Shown: positions 23,231 to 34,132 of the stretch, one piece after another
How the letters are laid out: each line of letters starts with the position of its first letter
Position numbering within the stretch: position 1 is the first letter of the stretch
Assembly (NCBI GenBank): GCA_021018995.1
Contig: CM037591.1
Coordinates: 9,658,501 to 9,722,500, forward strand
DNA: 64,000 nt
Direction of reading: 5' to 3'
Source: Chloranthus sessilifolius
Taxonomy: Eukaryota; Streptophyta; Magnoliopsida; Chloranthales; Chloranthaceae
Notes under the pieces: generated by a model
The model's database searches: none
The model's input: the letters and a program-made list of their open reading frames with translations, nothing else
Told to the model about the DNA's origin: nothing
Made by a program: the position numbers and the translations under genes

Positions 23231-23911
23231 CGATAAATTTCATGCTTTCCTATGAGGGGATGGGATCCTCGAATAGGGTGGTGGTTCTTAGGGCAGGGGG
23301 ATTGGATTTGTATCAAATGTCGAAACGTGAACTTTCAAAGAAGGTCAGTATGTAACCGATTCCGATGTGAGGAGGTTAGGGCTACAGGTATACAGTCAAA
23401 GGAAATGATACTAAGATCCCAAGGGTGGGTTCAAAGGAGCAAATGGTCCTCACCGATTTCCAGATGAAGGATATCCGACAAGGGTGGTCTATTGCAGGTA
23501 AAAGATTCCGACCAGCGTTGGGACCTATGCAGAAGGGTTTGGAAGCAAGAAAGGGGGCGTGTGGGAGGTTGCGCCAGGGCATCTCATTTAAAATGGCTTT
23601 GGATGGTGGCCACCTGCTGAAGCACGATCGAGGGCACCATGGGGTCTGTGGCCTTCAAACTGTTGACGAAGGACTTATTGGAAATATCGGGGTCTAGCGT
23701 TTTCAATGGATCCCATTATTTCTCCCTCGCTGATAATCTGCCTAGATTTTGGATTGTCCTGTATATTAAAAATGGAAACCTAGTTCCATTACAAATTTAT
23801 AGATGGGTAAATAATACATGGGGATATTGGGATCGCCCTTCCCTTTCTAAACTATCAAACTCAAAATTTCTCCTCCGCTTTCAAAATGAGGGCGCTGCGG
23901 GAGAGATGTGT

Positions 23912-26580
23912 TGTGACAACTCGGATTTTCGCACCTGAAAATCCATGCCATTAAGATCATGCTCTAGATGATTCCCAAGACAAATTACAAAGTGTCTGCT
24001 TGTATAACGGAAATTAAAACAGACACGATCCAATAGTGGCAGATCGAGCCATCATATAAGATATTTAAAAAGAAAGAAGGAAATCAATGCATGTATATAT
24101 ATATACCAAAATAATATATATCCTCAAAAAGGAACCAAGAAGAACCACTGGTGATGGACATCCATCACCCAAAATAATGGTTCCCGATAGTGGTTTCTAT
24201 AGAATGTATAATAATACAAGTAAAAACATCTATAGTAATAAATACATAAGTTGGCCACCAGGCGCACAAATAATCTAAAATACAGTATAAAAACCTAAAA
24301 ATACAAGACTAATATACCCAGGCTAAGGGTAAAACTCGTCTGCCTAGATATCTGTCTCCTCGTCCTCAGCCTTTAGCTGATAGTCCGGGTCACTCTTGGT
24401 GCCCGGTGCTCTAGCTTCAGAACTTATGACACAGAGTCATGAGTGAGCTAACCATCTAAGCTCAGTAGAAGAATTTCAGTTAAATTTGCATTTTAATTAT
24501 AAAGTATGGTTGCAAAAGATATTTCAAACAAATAAGTAGTTGCAGAATATTGACATAACTGGACAGATGAAGATAGATGATCAGATATGCAGAAAAATCA
24601 GAATGCAGAACTAACAAGAGCAGACAGAATCTCAGAATTTTCAGGATGCTATGCGTACAGTATTTAATGACTTAAAATAGTATATTTAAGTAACTCTTGT
24701 GAGTATAGCACGTGATAGCCAGATTTGGGCCGATGAGTAATCCCGACCATCGTCGTTCAATGAACAATTTCAGGAATGCAACAATGCCTCATCTAAGGAG
24801 TGCAATTGTGCCGAGGGATTTCCAAAGCAGATGCACGATTGTATCAGGCACGGATATACCGCTGAGTCGGTGGGATTCGTCATATTATTAAACTTGAAAT
24901 CACATACATACTTATCATATAACAGGAATCAGGTGACAGATATCAGATAACAGGAAACATATATAATAGAATTTTCATACATATGCTAAACATGATTTGG
25001 AAATAGACTCAGAACATGCAGCAAACACACAGAAGATTTGAAATCATGAGATCAAGAATAAATGTAATTTCAGTTGAATCCCCCTACCTCAGATAAGACA
25101 TTTCTAAGCAAATCCAAAGCTTTTTAAAGTATCGCGGTCTGATCCTAGATCATAGACATAGTATACTTATTGTCAGAGATGTTAGAACATCAACTGATAC
25201 AGTGTCCAATAGTGTTCTACTCATAAAACAAAAACAACAAAAAACAAGGGTGAGTGATCGATCAATAACCTTGTTTGATCAATAAATCCTTCAATTTGAT
25301 CGATCAATCTTTCCCATTGATCGATCAATCTCCCATTTAACTCTCATGTGACAGAGGGGATTTGATAGATCAACATCCCTGTTTGATCGATCAATCCTTC
25401 AATTTGATCGATCAATTTCCCCATTGATCGATCAATAAAGTCAGACTCAAATTTTCTACCTCCTGTTTATACACTTAAATTATAAAATTTGATCGATCAA
25501 TTCCCAAATTGATCGATCAATCTTTCACATTGATTGATCAATGTCCACATCGATCGATCGTTCTGACCTTTGATCGATCACTTCACTGTGATCGGTTAAC
25601 CTCTCATATTGATCGATCATTGCTCAAATTGATCGATCAACCATTAAATTTGATCGATCAAATCTCAATTTGATCGATCAATGCCCGTCGGGCATTAAAC
25701 TTTCAGAAAAGCACCCTACTATTCTCATTAACTGAAATATACGAATTGATCGATCAATCCTTCACATTGATCGATCAATCCCAAGCTTGGTCGATCAAAG
25801 ACCTTGTTTGATCGATCAATAATGACACATTCTGTCATTAATGGCTTTCCTTGTTCTTGACCTACTTTTATCTTTAACCCTTAATAGTCCCTAACAACCA
25901 TTCATACACATCCCTTTATACATTTATAAGGTTTTAATTTATACAATTTTAATCTAATAACTCACCTCCTTAAAGTTCCTTTCGGGTTCTCGGCAAATGT
26001 GATCCGAAGAGGATTTCATATCCAAAATCGGGAATTTGTCATCGTCATGACTCAGAAAAGCAGACGCTCGGCTCCGCTTTAACACACATGGATACCACTC
26101 CTCTTCACCAGATAAACACGACGTACCAACGTCGATTATCAAATCAAGCTATCATTAACTTATGTTTCTTCTGACCAAGGTTTCGAACTACTGTTTCTCA
26201 GAGTAATGACTTCAAAGCCCAATCTCCCAGCTACCAGCTACGGATTATCAGAAAGCAAGAAGAAGAAGAATAGAGTAATGCATCTTACCCTCTCCCTTCC
26301 ATTATAAGCTAAACAAATGAAATATCCATGATATTTTAGTTCTTTTCTAAACTTAAACTCCGGTGTGGAGCACTTAGACAACTTCTCCGGCGTACTACGC
26401 CTTACTTAAGGTCTAACACAACTGGGACTTACACAAGAAGTCACACATGACTTCATCTAATCGCGGATTAATATTATTCCCAATAATATTAATCTAAAAT
26501 TTTTAATTTATCTCGATTTCTGTGTGAGACGCGCTCATCGAAGCTATCGAGTTCTTATTCTAAATTTTAAGGTCGTTGCA
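23912..26580 (-). mobile_element. Solo LTR, Ty3-type, with perfect TSD TGTGT
   Basis: On the minus strand it begins TGCAACGACC at 26580 and ends GTTGTCACA at 23912. The 5-bp duplication TGTGT is present at 23907-23911 and 26581-26585. It is the same family as 8345-11134: shared termini, a TTGATCGATCAA array, and a block GCAACAATGCCTCAT/GGCACGGATATACCGC matching the other copy inverted. Lack of interior sequence and a perfect TSD show a solo LTR from recombination between the two LTRs of a full element. It sits inside ORF1 of LINE 2. Confidence 0.9.
25250..25830 (-). repeat. Array of the palindrome TTGATCGATCAA
   Basis: Thirteen exact copies of TTGATCGATCAA and at least six one- or two-base variants lie within 580 bp of the solo LTR, at the place corresponding to the array at 9152-9396. 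Spacers are irregular (8 to over 60 bp), so this is not a simple tandem repeat; the word itself is what is kept. Confidence 0.9.
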
Positions 26581-28248
26581 TGTGTAGACTCAGGGAGTTT
26601 TGGATTGTGGACACCCCGGTGAGCTGTGGCAGATGGTATGGTGAGGTGGCGGAGCGTTATACACATTCCTGGGATGGAGGCTTCCGGATAAGACTATTCG
26701 GATTACCGCTGCATGCCTGGCCAGATGAGGTTTTTCGTGGCATTGGTGGACAATGTGGCTTGCTCTTGCTAGTCAATCGGCGTAGGGAAGACTTGTGGGA
26801 GACTAGTCTTGCTCTGATCCTGGTCGCCTCCGATAGTTGGGAAAGTGTCCCAATATTGTGTGTCATTTGCGTCGGCGGCAAGGAATACCGGGTATTCATA
26901 GAAGTCGAGTTGTTGGAAAGGCAACTCCTCCCGAGGCATGCAGAGCACTATGCGACGGGGCGGAGGAGAGACGAGGAAGACGTAATAGCTAACTCCGATG
27001 AAAAAGTCACGTCTCTCATCGTCAGGTGGGGACGGGGTGGATCTCAGCTGTCGGACCGAAACGGACTGCACGGACGCGAGTGTATTGGAACGGGGGTCGC
27101 CCTCGGCGAGGGGTTCCGCCTTCCAGTCGGGGAGGGATGATAAGGATGGAGAAGCAGGGCTCAGATGAGGGTGATGCCGGCAGATCTCACACCCTTCGCT
27201 AATCCAACAATGAATGATGAAGATGGTACGACACCTAAGTCTTCAACGGATAGCAGTTTCAAATTCAAATGGTTGGACGAAGAGGCGATGACCTAGAAAG
27301 CACCCTATACGAACGATGGAGAGGGAAGTAGAGAGGATCCTATCGTGGTGGAGCTGACAGGTGGAACGTGTCTGGTAGGTGGCACCAATGATGCTCGGCT
27401 GGAGGAGGATGGTGGATTAGAAAATGGAAGTGGAATGAGTTTGAAGTCGTGGGTTGGGGGTTGGGATAAAGATGTGGGTTATAAGGCTTTGTCTCTTATG
27501 AAGACACGTGCCAATGGTTTTCAAAACCAACCCACTGTTTTAAAATGTACCAGATGGGTTGGGCATGCCTTGTTGTCATGGAAGTGTTTAAGTGAAGGAC
27601 AGATGGCCATGGGGAGTCGTTTGACGGTGGATAGATGGGCCACAGATCGCTGGTTTGGTTTGCGGATTCCTCAATCAGCGGATAGTTGGTTCGATGGGTC
27701 GGGGCCGTCAGATGGGATCAGCGAGGGGATCGCATCTACTAGCAGGGGTCTCTCAGTTTCGAGAGAGGGATGTGTGGAAATAGATTTTTTCAGGTTAGAG
27801 GAGACAATCTCCTCTGTTGAGGAATCTGAATCTTCAGCGTCTATTTATGGTGGGGCTCGACCATTGCACTCTCTTCGTCAATTACAATCTGGGGGATGGG
27901 TGGAGTGCACTTTTTCTGAAGAGGTTGAGTCTGTATCGGCGGATTTTGAGGAATCATTAGCTCTTCCGGCTACGGGGGACGGGGGTCGAAAGCCGAAGCC
28001 AGATGCCATTGCGCAATTAATCCAATTCGGCAGGGATATTGGAATGTCATTTAATGGTATGGATGAGGCGCTTCGAGATCTTTTTGAGGTAATTTATGTT
28101 CGTCGCTCGCAACAGTTCAAAGGGAAGAGGGGCTCCATCTCTCGAGAATTGGCTAGATTGGAATGGGGATTATCAGACGAGAAGGGTACGCTAGGTCGTT
28201 AATGTCAGCTTCTGCCAGGTCGGGCTTTTCCGATTTTGTTGTTTTTTT

Positions 28249-31200
28249 ATGAAGTTCTTCTCATGGAATGTTAGGGGAATAAGTGGGCGTAGGGGAATAA
28301 GTGGGCGTAAGAAAAGAGCGGGTGTTAGAAAGGTGATTGCTATTTATAATCCAACGATTCTAACTTTGCAGGACACTAAGTGGGAATGCTGTGATAGATA
28401 TAAAGTGGAGTCGGTTCTATGGGGGAACAGATGGGAGTGGATTGGGGTTGATTCGGAAGGTGCGTTAGGGGGAATTTTGGTGGCGTGGAATGTTATGCTT
28501 TTCTCTAGAGTGGATGAAGAAATTGGTCAGTTCTCGGCTTCGGTGTTGCTACAGAATAGGGATAATGGGCTCTGTTGGTGCTTTACAGGGTTGTACCGTC
28601 TGAATAACGCATGAAGTAGAGAAGATTTTTGGTTCGAATTCTCAGCACTCACTGCAAGGTGGGATGTTCCGGTCTATTTTGGGGGCGATTTTAATGCAAT
28701 CAGATTCCCATGCAAAAATTCCAAGGGTCTTGTGGATAGGGCATCGATGCGGGGTCTTAACTCTTTTATCCAAGACTGTGCTATGTTCGATTTTCCCTTT
28801 CTAGGTGCGAGATTCACATGGTTAAACTTGCAAGAGGAGACCACTCTTACCCGTGTCGATCGATTCATGTGTACTCCGGAGTGGATGAATATGTTTTCGA
28901 ATGCGGCACTCCACGGTTTTGCTAGGGCGGTGTTTGATCATCGATCGCTAGTCCTGGACTGTACCTTCATTGGTAAAGGCCCTTCACCATTTAGGTTTGA
29001 AAACATGTGGCTCCGTTGTGAAGATTTTCATGCTCTTGTTCTGATTTGGTGGAGGGAGGTCTCTCCTATTGGTTCGGCTGCCTTCAGACTTATATCTAAG
29101 CTTGGGTATCCTAAAAATAAAATCAAAAGTTGGAATAGAGAGGTTTTTGGATTGGTGCATGTCTCCAAGCAGCTCTTGCTTGATAGGTTGAAGGTGTTGG
29201 ACGATCTTGAAGAGGCTAGAGTGTTGTCGGATTCTGAGAAGGAAGAAAGGGTGAATGTCAAAATGAAGTTCAATGATAAGTGCTTTGAAGAAGAGATTAG
29301 TTGGAAATAGAAAGCTAAGGTTCACTGGTTGAAGGCGGGGGATAATAATACTAAGTTCTTTCACTTGGTGGCTAATGCGAGGGAGAAGAGGAAGATTCTC
29401 AGGGAGATTTCAATCAATGGGAATGTGTTCACGGGTCAAGATCAAATCAAACAACAAATTGTTGATTTTTATTTGCAGCTGTACTCGGATGAGGATCGAT
29501 CCCGCCCACTGCTGAATGGAATGGAATTGAATTCCCTAGTATTTCCCCGGCTCAAGGGGCTAAGGTGGAAAGAGGCTTCAAGGAGCGTGAGATTTGGGAG
29601 GCAATAAAGTTTAGCGAGAAAGAAAAATCCTCGGGCCCGGACGGATTTACCATGGACTTACTCAAAGACGACTTGGTAAACTTCTTTGTGGAATTTCATG
29701 CTAAGGGGTTTTTGGGTTGCAATCTCAACTCGACTTTTATTTCGCTTATACCGTAAGTGGAAGGTGCGATGGATATTAGGGACTTCAGGCCGATTAGTCT
29801 TCTGAACTGTCTCTACAAGATATTGGCAAAAGTTCTGGCTAATCTAATTAAGCCTTTATTGGGTGAGATCATTTCTGTTAACCAGGGAGCTTTTGTGCAA
29901 GGTCATAGCCTCTTGGATATGGTGGTGGTGGCACATGAGGTGGTTCATGAAGCCCATCGTTGTAGAATCCCGGCGGTGGTTTGGAAAGTCAATATAGAAA
30001 AGGCGTATGATAGGGTCAGCTGGGACTATTTGGATTACAAGCTCTATCAGTTTGGTTTCGGTCAAACTTGGAGGGGATGGATTAGGGCGTGTGTCTCTTC
30101 AGCTTGGTTTTCAGTGTTGGTCAATGGCTCTCCGACTAGTTACTTTAGAAGCTCTAGAGGTCTGAGGCAAGGGGATCCCCTGTCGCCGCTACTATTTACA
30201 ATCGTAGGGGAAGCGCTAGGGGGTCTCTTAGCAAAAGTCAGGCAGTTCAATTTGATTTCGAGACTTCCGGCGGGAGGTCAGGGGCAGATCTTAATACATC
30301 TCCAATATGCAGATGATACGGTGCTATTTTGTAAGGCGGACCCAATTGAGATCCAATCGATGTTGGATGCGCTTGCTATTTTTGAAGCGGTTTCTAGACA
30401 ACGGGTTAATCTCATCAAGTCTTCGGTAGAAGGGATTGGTGTGGAGTCGCAGTTGTTGTCCCAGTTAGCGGATTTAGTTGATTATACATCCCAGCACCTG
30501 CCTATGACTTATCTGGGGCTCCCGCTTCGTGTAGGAAAACCTTCGATGGCAGAATGGGATCCAGTGATCAAGAGATGCGAAACTCGGTTGGCTGCTTCGA
30601 AGGGCAAGTTATTGAGCAGTGGTGGTCGGCTAACCCTTGTTAAAGTAGTGCTGGCTAGTCTCTCGGTCTTCTATCTCTCTATGTTCAAATGTCCGGCTGT
30701 AGTGATTGACAAGCTCGAGCAAATTCAGCATAACTTTCTCTGGGAAGGATCAGGGCTTGACAGGAAGTACCATTTAGTCAGTTGGGAGGTGTGTCAGTTG
30801 CCAAAAGAGGCCGAAGGGCTGGGTATCTGTAACCTGCGAAATGTTAATAAAGCTCTGTTAGGCAAATGGTTGTGGAGAGCCGGTTTGGACGAAGAAAAGA
30901 ACAGTCTGTGGGTTTAAGTGCTTTCCCAAAAGTATGGTTGGACCAGTGGTGAATGGGATCAGAAACCCTTCAGCTTGGTGGAAAGGAGTTTGTTCAGTTT
31001 GGCTGGATTTTGTTAGATGGATTCAGTATAGTTGGGGGGATTACTCACGTATCAGATTTTGGCTTGATCCGTGGATTAGTTTCAGCCCTCTTTGTGCATC
31101 CTTCCCTAGTATATTCAGGATTGCTGCTTCCCTTAGTGGTCTAGTGAATTAGGTATCGTTGGAGCAAACGGGAAGGATGTTGTGGAATATTTTTACGCGG

Positions 31201-31866
31201 AGATCCTTAGAGGAAGATGAGCTGCTTCTGTTTCTTGTGCTCCAGGATCGGGTGAATAACTCTATGAGAAATCGGCTTCGATGTGACACTAGATGTTGGT
31301 TTCCGAATGCGAAGGGTAGTTTTTCAGTTCGCTCTTTCTATCGGGTGCTTTCTATTAGACCGCTTATGAGAGTGGAGTGGGCGGCTTTGTGGAGTGCACC
31401 GGTGCCTCTTAAAGTTAGGTTTTTTGCGTGGACAGTGATGAAGGGTAGGGTTCTAGCTGCTGACCAATTGATTATATGGGCTAAACTTATGACAAACAGA
31501 TGTGTTATGTGCTTGCTGGTGGAAGAGTCGGCCTCTCACCTCTTCCTCGAGTGTAGAGTAGCGGTGGAGATTTGGGCCGCGATTCTTAATTCCTTTGGTA
31601 TGGCGTGGGTGATATCTTCTGGCATTCCTTCCCTTTTTGTATCCTGGTTTGGTGCTGAGTTGGAGGGCCAGCTGTTGGCCTATTGGAAGGTGAGTTTCTT
31701 TGTAGTCCTTTGGAGCATCTGGCTAGAAAGGAATGATCGTATCTTTTGTAAAAGGCATCGTCCGGTAGGACTGATTCTAAACGGCATCTTACAATTGATG
31801 TGTCTTTGGGTTAATCTACTGAAGCTAGGGACAGTCGATCCCCCCCAGTTGTTTGATTTTGGCTAG
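28249..31866 (+). pseudogene. LINE 2 ORF2: endonuclease, reverse transcriptase, zf-RVT
   Basis: Starts MKFFSWNVRGISG, the usual first strand of the APE-type endonuclease; an 18-bp duplication repeats GISGR. Endonuclease motifs LQDTKWE, YFGGDFNAIRFP and FDHRSL follow. After a stop near 28614 and others at about 29308, 29607 and 29754, the RT is long and open (29757-30917): IRDFRPISLLNCLYKILAKV, INQGAF-like VNQGAFVQG, RQGDPLSPLLF, QYADD at about 30303-30317 with both catalytic aspartates, LPMTYLGLPL, and SSGGRLTLVK. The zinc-binding region (31159-31866) has VPLKVRFFAW, CVMCLLVEESASHLFLEC and the WSIWLERNDRIF end. Few stops compared with LINE 1 suggest a younger insertion, but it is still inactive. 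Confidence 0.87.
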
Positions 31867-32127
<261 letters not shown>

Positions 32128-32860
32128 AATAAATAAAATAGTCTGCGATAAAGATAAAATGATTAAACGCACAATTCCGTACAACAGAGTATACTGAATG
32201 AAAAGGAGCAAGAGAAAAATTATTACTAAGATGGGGCCAAGTGTTTTCCGAGCTTGCATCCGATCAACTAGAAATATCAAAATAGGGCAGCAACCACAAA
32301 CACTAGAAGAAATCATATAATGTGAATGAGAGGTCGAAAAGTGTCGTATCTAGTATGCCCGAAGGGAAATGAAGAAAGTTAAAAGATCTAAAATAGTAAC
32401 AAACCTAGAAGGTTGCAAAATGTGAAGGCACTCTAGGAAATATAACCCACCAACTACACAGGATGTCTCAATTTGAATGTCACTTTGCACAACATAGCCG
32501 CAAGAGGTATTAGAAGGTAAAACGTAGTGAAAGCCAAGGAACATAATTAACTGTAGAGAGGGAAGGCTTAGCTTAGGAATAAAAACAAGTAGGGTTGTCG
32601 TCAGGTCAGGTCGGTTGGGCCATACATTCATTGTGCCCAACTCTTTGGCCACTTGACCTTACCCAACTGGACGGTCAAGGATATATGTGTGACCCGACCT
32701 GAAAAACTTATCGGGTATGGTCAACCCGGTTCAAAATCTCCTAAGCCCTTATATTTATATATAAAAGATTGGGTCGGGTTGGGCAGATTTTTGCCTGACT
32801 TGATCTTTGAGTTTGACCGACCAGATGGAACTTCTCTTAGAGTCTTAGGGTCCTAGGTTA
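32128..32860. other. Intergenic; partial repeat with GGGT/CCCGACC words
   Basis: No gene seen. At about 32588-32850 the sequence starts TAGGGTTGTCGTCAGGTC and is rich in GGTCGGGT/CCCGACC, similar in style to the hAT-type element at 48042-48833, but no matching right end was found. It may be a truncated hAT element. Confidence 0.35.
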
Positions 32861-33070
32861 GGCTGTGTTTGGAATTGCTCTTTGGAGGCAAAGAGTAGCT
32901 CTCCGCTCTTGCGCAGAGCACTTTAGTATGGGACTGTGTTTGGTTGTAAGTGCTCTTAGCTATTTCGGAGAGTGAAAGAGCAGAATTTGGGTTTCTTTAA
33001 AAGAGCAAGTTAAACACGCTCTTTTAAGTGGGCTGCTCTTTGCCTCCAAAGAGCAATCTCAAACACAGCA
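32861..33070. mobile_element. PIF/Harbinger (Tourist-like) MITE
   Basis: A 210-bp element with inverted ends of nearly 40 bp: left GGCTGTGTTTGGAATTGCTC, right end inverted TGCTGTGTTTGAGATTGCTC, both continuing TTTGGAGGCAAAGAG. It is flanked on both sides by TTA (32858-32860 and 33071-33073), the 3-bp target preferred by PIF/Harbinger transposases. It carries no coding sequence; an internal near-copy of the end (GACTGTGTTTGG at about 32932) is a possible extra transposase site. Confidence 0.88.
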
Positions 33071-33521
33071 TTAGTGACAGATAAAAGGAAGTCATACGTA
33101 GTTTGAATAGAAGAGGAGTAGATAGTTGAGTACATCAAACTAACATAAAAGCTTTAAGAGTCATATGATTTTTTTTTTTGATCGATAACCAGTAACCTTT
33201 ACTATATTGAAAAAATAATACAAACCAGAAAAAACCAGGAAGATGCTAGCAAACCTAAAAAACCTACCCATCACTCGAAAAAACCTCACCCCTAAGTCAA
33301 CTGATCTGCCAAATCTATAAGAAAGTACACCCATACACGAGAGGAAAATGACTACATGCACAGGCTATCCCAGTCATGAATAAAGTCTACATCTTCATCA
33401 TGCGTTGAACGACATCCAATCTTGATGCAATTTAAAACCAAATCTCGAACATCCTTAAGAACCATTCTAACCAGTCACTAGAGCAAAGAGACCGATCCAG
33501 CTTGCTAAGTTTTGGAGTGTC

Positions 33522-34087
33522 TTACAGACTCAACCAAGTAAATATATCACCCTTCATATCAAACTCTACCAATCCATAGGTGTTAACAAAATTTCCGAAT
33601 AATCTCATTCCTTTCTTGTCCCTTCTCACACCAATTCTTTCATTGGGGAATCTAACTACATTAAAATCTCCCCCCACACACCAAGGGAAATCCCATCTAG
33701 CTGACATACTAGCCAACTCAAACCAAAAGTCTTCTTTACACGAATCCACCGTTAGTCCATAAACCCCTGTAAATGCCCAGACCAAACCATCACACCTATT
33801 TTTTAGCAGTACCGAAACTGAGTACAAACCAATTTCTATATCTAATGCATCAATTTCTAGACTATTCCAAGCAACAATGATCCCTCCCGATGCTCCAACC
33901 GAGTCTAAATTTTTCCAACCCCATCTATTACCTCCGAGAACAGAACACACATTTATGATATCAATAGTCTCCCATTTCGTTTCTTGAAGAGTCGCCACAA
34001 GTGATTTATAAGATTTAACCACCTGTTTAACAGTAGCTCTTTTATTTACATCGCACAACCCCCTAACATTCCAAGATAAAATCTGCA
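33522..34087 (-). pseudogene. LINE 4 endonuclease N-terminal part
   Basis: Starts MQILSWNVRGL and shows LQETKWE, ASGGIIVAWNS, and CVGGDFNVVRFPNERIG, the N-terminal two thirds of an APE-type endonuclease; the catalytic Glu and the Asp/Asn of GGDFN are present. It ends at a stop at 33522 in FTW. Continuing readthrough in another frame gives KLDRSLCSSDWLEWF, the next conserved block, before the element collapses into its 3' end. Confidence 0.8.
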
Positions 34088-34132
34088 TAAAAAAATAATT
34101 ATATACCCAACAAATGAGATAAAAACACAGAA

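Larger units (their letters stand above)
23252..28202 (+). pseudogene. LINE 2 ORF1: RanBP2-type zinc finger plus DUF4283
   Basis: The protein begins with MRGWDP and soon shows a RanBP2-type zinc finger of form W-x-C-x2-C-x3-N-x6-C-x4-C (about 23309-23380), a fold that in other proteins binds RNA or ubiquitin. After frameshifts near 23467 and 23640, the frame runs into the DUF4283-type region FLLRFQNEG. A minus-strand LTR (23912-26580) interrupts it; removing the LTR and one TGTGT restores one frame (…GEMC then RLREFWIVD…). The C-terminal half (26581-27140) carries IRLFGLPLHAWPDEVFR and the GGQCGLLL stretch typical of LINE ORF1, then a further open part to 28202 with low-complexity acidic and Ser-rich sequence ending about 50 bp before ORF2. 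Several frameshifts make it non-functional. Confidence 0.78.

Noticed and set aside
8345..26580. The LTRs at 8345-11134 and 23912-26580 as the two ends of one retrotransposon
   Set aside because: They are in opposite orientation, each has its own 5-bp flank duplication, and the DNA between is made of LINEs, MITEs and a PPR gene.
26580..27140. Independent host gene starting at the ATG near 26580
   Set aside because: The frame continues the LINE 2 ORF1 from before the LTR once the TGTGT duplication is counted once.
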